Origin: Anaerolineales bacterium UBA3071
GTDB lineage: Bacteria; Chloroflexota; Anaerolineae; UBA3071
DNA: 12,327 bases
Reading direction: 5' to 3'
Assembly (NCBI GenBank): GCA_002366755.1
Contig: DFBV01000218.1
Coordinates: forward strand, 1-12,327
Shown here: in pieces, positions 11,649 to 12,327 of the stretch
How positions within the stretch are numbered: position 1 is the stretch's first letter
Layout: every line of letters begins with the position of its first letter
Translations under genes and position numbers: made by a program
The notes under the pieces: model-generated
The model's input: the letters and a program-made list of their open reading frames with translations, nothing else
Told to the model about the DNA's origin: nothing
Database searches by the model: none

Positions 11649-11678
11649 TTGACAAGTCTCCCCGCTGTACGGTAGAAT
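11649..11678 (+). promoter_or_regulatory. Sigma70-type promoter for the M1-like lipoprotein gene
   Basis: Perfect TTGACA (11649-11654), 18-base spacer, TAGAAT (11673-11678). It predicts a leader of about 155 bases before the start at 11842. Confidence 0.6.
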
Positions 11679-11841
11679 TGGATTGTGATCGAGATTATCA
11701 TCTTTTGCCAAGGAGTCCGAAATAGGAGAGGGCCACTGTAGTACAGGGATGGAATTCGTTTGATCCTAGACGTTCGCTGTCATATCTTGGGGTCAACAGG
11801 GTTCTTCTACTTCATTGCATTGAATCGGTAGAGGGGGGTTG

Positions 11842-12327
11842 ATGATGAAGAAACTGCCCATCCTGCTGATCTCGTTGATATCGCTTCTCACGGCTTGCGC
11901 TAGGCCTACGCCGAGCGTGATTGAGAAGGTGATCAAGGTGAAGGTGTTCGTCACAGCCACACCCGCGCCCACACCTACACCGATTGTGATTGAGAAGGTG
12001 GTCACGAAAGTGGTCACACGAGAAGCGCTTCTCTTCACCAACCACGAGGGCCAGACGCTGGAGGAACTGGTCCTGCGCCTTTATCCCAATTTTGGCCCCG
12101 CCACGGAGGGGATTGCCTATAAAGATCGGATGCAGGTGGGAGGGGTCACCGTGAATGGGGAGCCGGTGGAGATTGGCTATATCGCTTCCAATACGGCGGT
12201 GGTAGCTCCCTTACCTCATCCTTTGGCCCCAGACGCGACCATCCGCCTGGAGTTGGATTTCGCGATGTCGCTAGGCCCTGCTTACAAAGAGCGCTGGGAG
12301 TTGGCCTCCTTCTATCCCCTTTTGGCC
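11842..12327 (+). CDS. Lipoprotein with M1-metallopeptidase-like N-terminal domain (truncated by window edge)
   Basis: 162 codons, open to the last base. Residues 1-18 are a lipoprotein signal (MMKKLPILLISLISLLTAC, Cys at the lipobox LTAC). A linker repeats VIEKV around TATPAPTPTP, the leader style of Chloroflexota substrate-binding lipoproteins. From about residue 55, LLFTNHEGQTLEELVLRLYPNF, then VGGVTVNGEPVE, PLPHPLAPDATIRLELDFAMSL and SFYPLLA match the N-terminal beta domain of bacterial M1-family (aminopeptidase N-like) metallopeptidases. The catalytic HExxH region would lie downstream, outside the window, so enzymatic activity cannot be judged. The first strands usual in this domain seem replaced by the linker. 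Two adjacent in-frame ATGs (11842, 11845) follow GAGGGGGG; I took the first. Several codons ending in T (TAT, AAT, TTT, ATT) suggest slightly lower GC than neighbours. Confidence 0.8.
   Translation, partial: MMKKLPILLISLISLLTACARPTPSVIEKVIKVKVFVTATPAPTPTPIVIEKVVTKVVTREALLFTNHEGQTLEELVLRLYPNFGPATEGIAYKDRMQVGGVTVNGEPVEIGYIASNTAVVAPLPHPLAPDATIRLELDFAMSLGPAYKERWELASFYPLLA

Larger units (their letters stand above)
11489..11841. other. Divergent intergenic region
   Basis: A 353-bp gap between divergent genes. It holds candidate promoters facing both ways (11527-11552 on minus, 11649-11678 on plus) and the ribosome sites of both flanking genes. No credible small ORF, RNA gene or strong palindrome was seen between 11690 and 11830. 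Confidence 0.6.

Noticed and set aside
11027..11675. Two + strand frames of 186 and 190 codons
   Set aside because: Both are antisense to the DUF4097-type gene, which has a GGAGG site, a membrane anchor and regular beta repeats.
1..12327. Mobile element, prophage, CRISPR or toxin-antitoxin genes
   Set aside because: No transposase, integrase, phage, Cas or toxin-antitoxin family protein and no direct-repeat array were seen; only the small palindromic elements suggest mobility.

Overview
This 12.3 kb window is GC-rich bacterial chromosome. The style points to Chloroflexota, probably an Anaerolineae-like lineage: surface proteins carry long Thr/Pro stalks built from TPTP and PTPT runs, a lipoprotein has the IEKVV/TATPAPTP leader style common in that phylum, one protein has several cyclic-nucleotide-binding domains, and GTG or TTG starts appear beside GAGGAG-type ribosome binding sites. 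The phylum call is inference from protein style; no 16S gene or other marker is present.

Layout from left to right. (1) Positions 1-929 (-): N-terminal part of an EF-G family translation GTPase, truncated by the window edge. (2) 1137-3884 (-): a large protein with four tandem cNMP-binding domains, one membrane span, a Thr/Pro stalk and a C-terminal outer domain, followed by a hairpin terminator. (3) 4101-5360 (-): a lipoprotein with a helical N-terminal domain, a Thr/Pro stalk, an SH3b domain and a C-terminal beta domain that may be related to the one in its neighbour. (4) 5564-5647 (-): tRNA-Leu(CAA). (5) 5818-7364 (+): an ECF sigma factor and a membrane anti-sigma factor with a zinc-finger (ZAS) motif. 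(6) 7386-8123 (+): a strong promoter overlapped by a perfect palindrome, a structured leader ending in an intrinsic terminator, then rpsU (ribosomal protein S21, apparently starting at ATT) and infA (IF-1). (7) 8255-8632 (+): a small DksA/TraR zinc-finger regulator with its own terminator. (8) 8827-9609 (+): an exported pentaheme cytochrome c, convergent with (9) 9668-10432 (-), a class I SAM methyltransferase. (10) 10607-11488 (-): a membrane-anchored DUF4097-type beta-repeat protein with a possible ECF promoter. (11) 11842-12327 (+): the start of a lipoprotein with an M1-metallopeptidase-like N-terminal domain, cut by the window edge.

Two themes stand out. One is translation and growth control: EF-G, tRNA-Leu, S21, IF-1 and a DksA-like protein, with the S21/IF-1 transcript apparently controlled at several levels (operator-like palindrome, leader terminator, non-canonical start codon). 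The other is envelope signalling and the cell surface: an ECF sigma/anti-sigma pair, a cytosolic cNMP sensor tethered to an outer domain, and several stalked or lipid-anchored exported proteins.

The intergenic gaps hold several kinds of palindromic element. Two are paired hairpins whose stems differ in sequence but keep their pairing, next to a conserved GTAG, which resembles a REP/BIME-type mobile family. I see no CRISPR array, transposase, integrase or phage gene. The strongest candidate for something new is the rpsU-infA control region (7386-7669).
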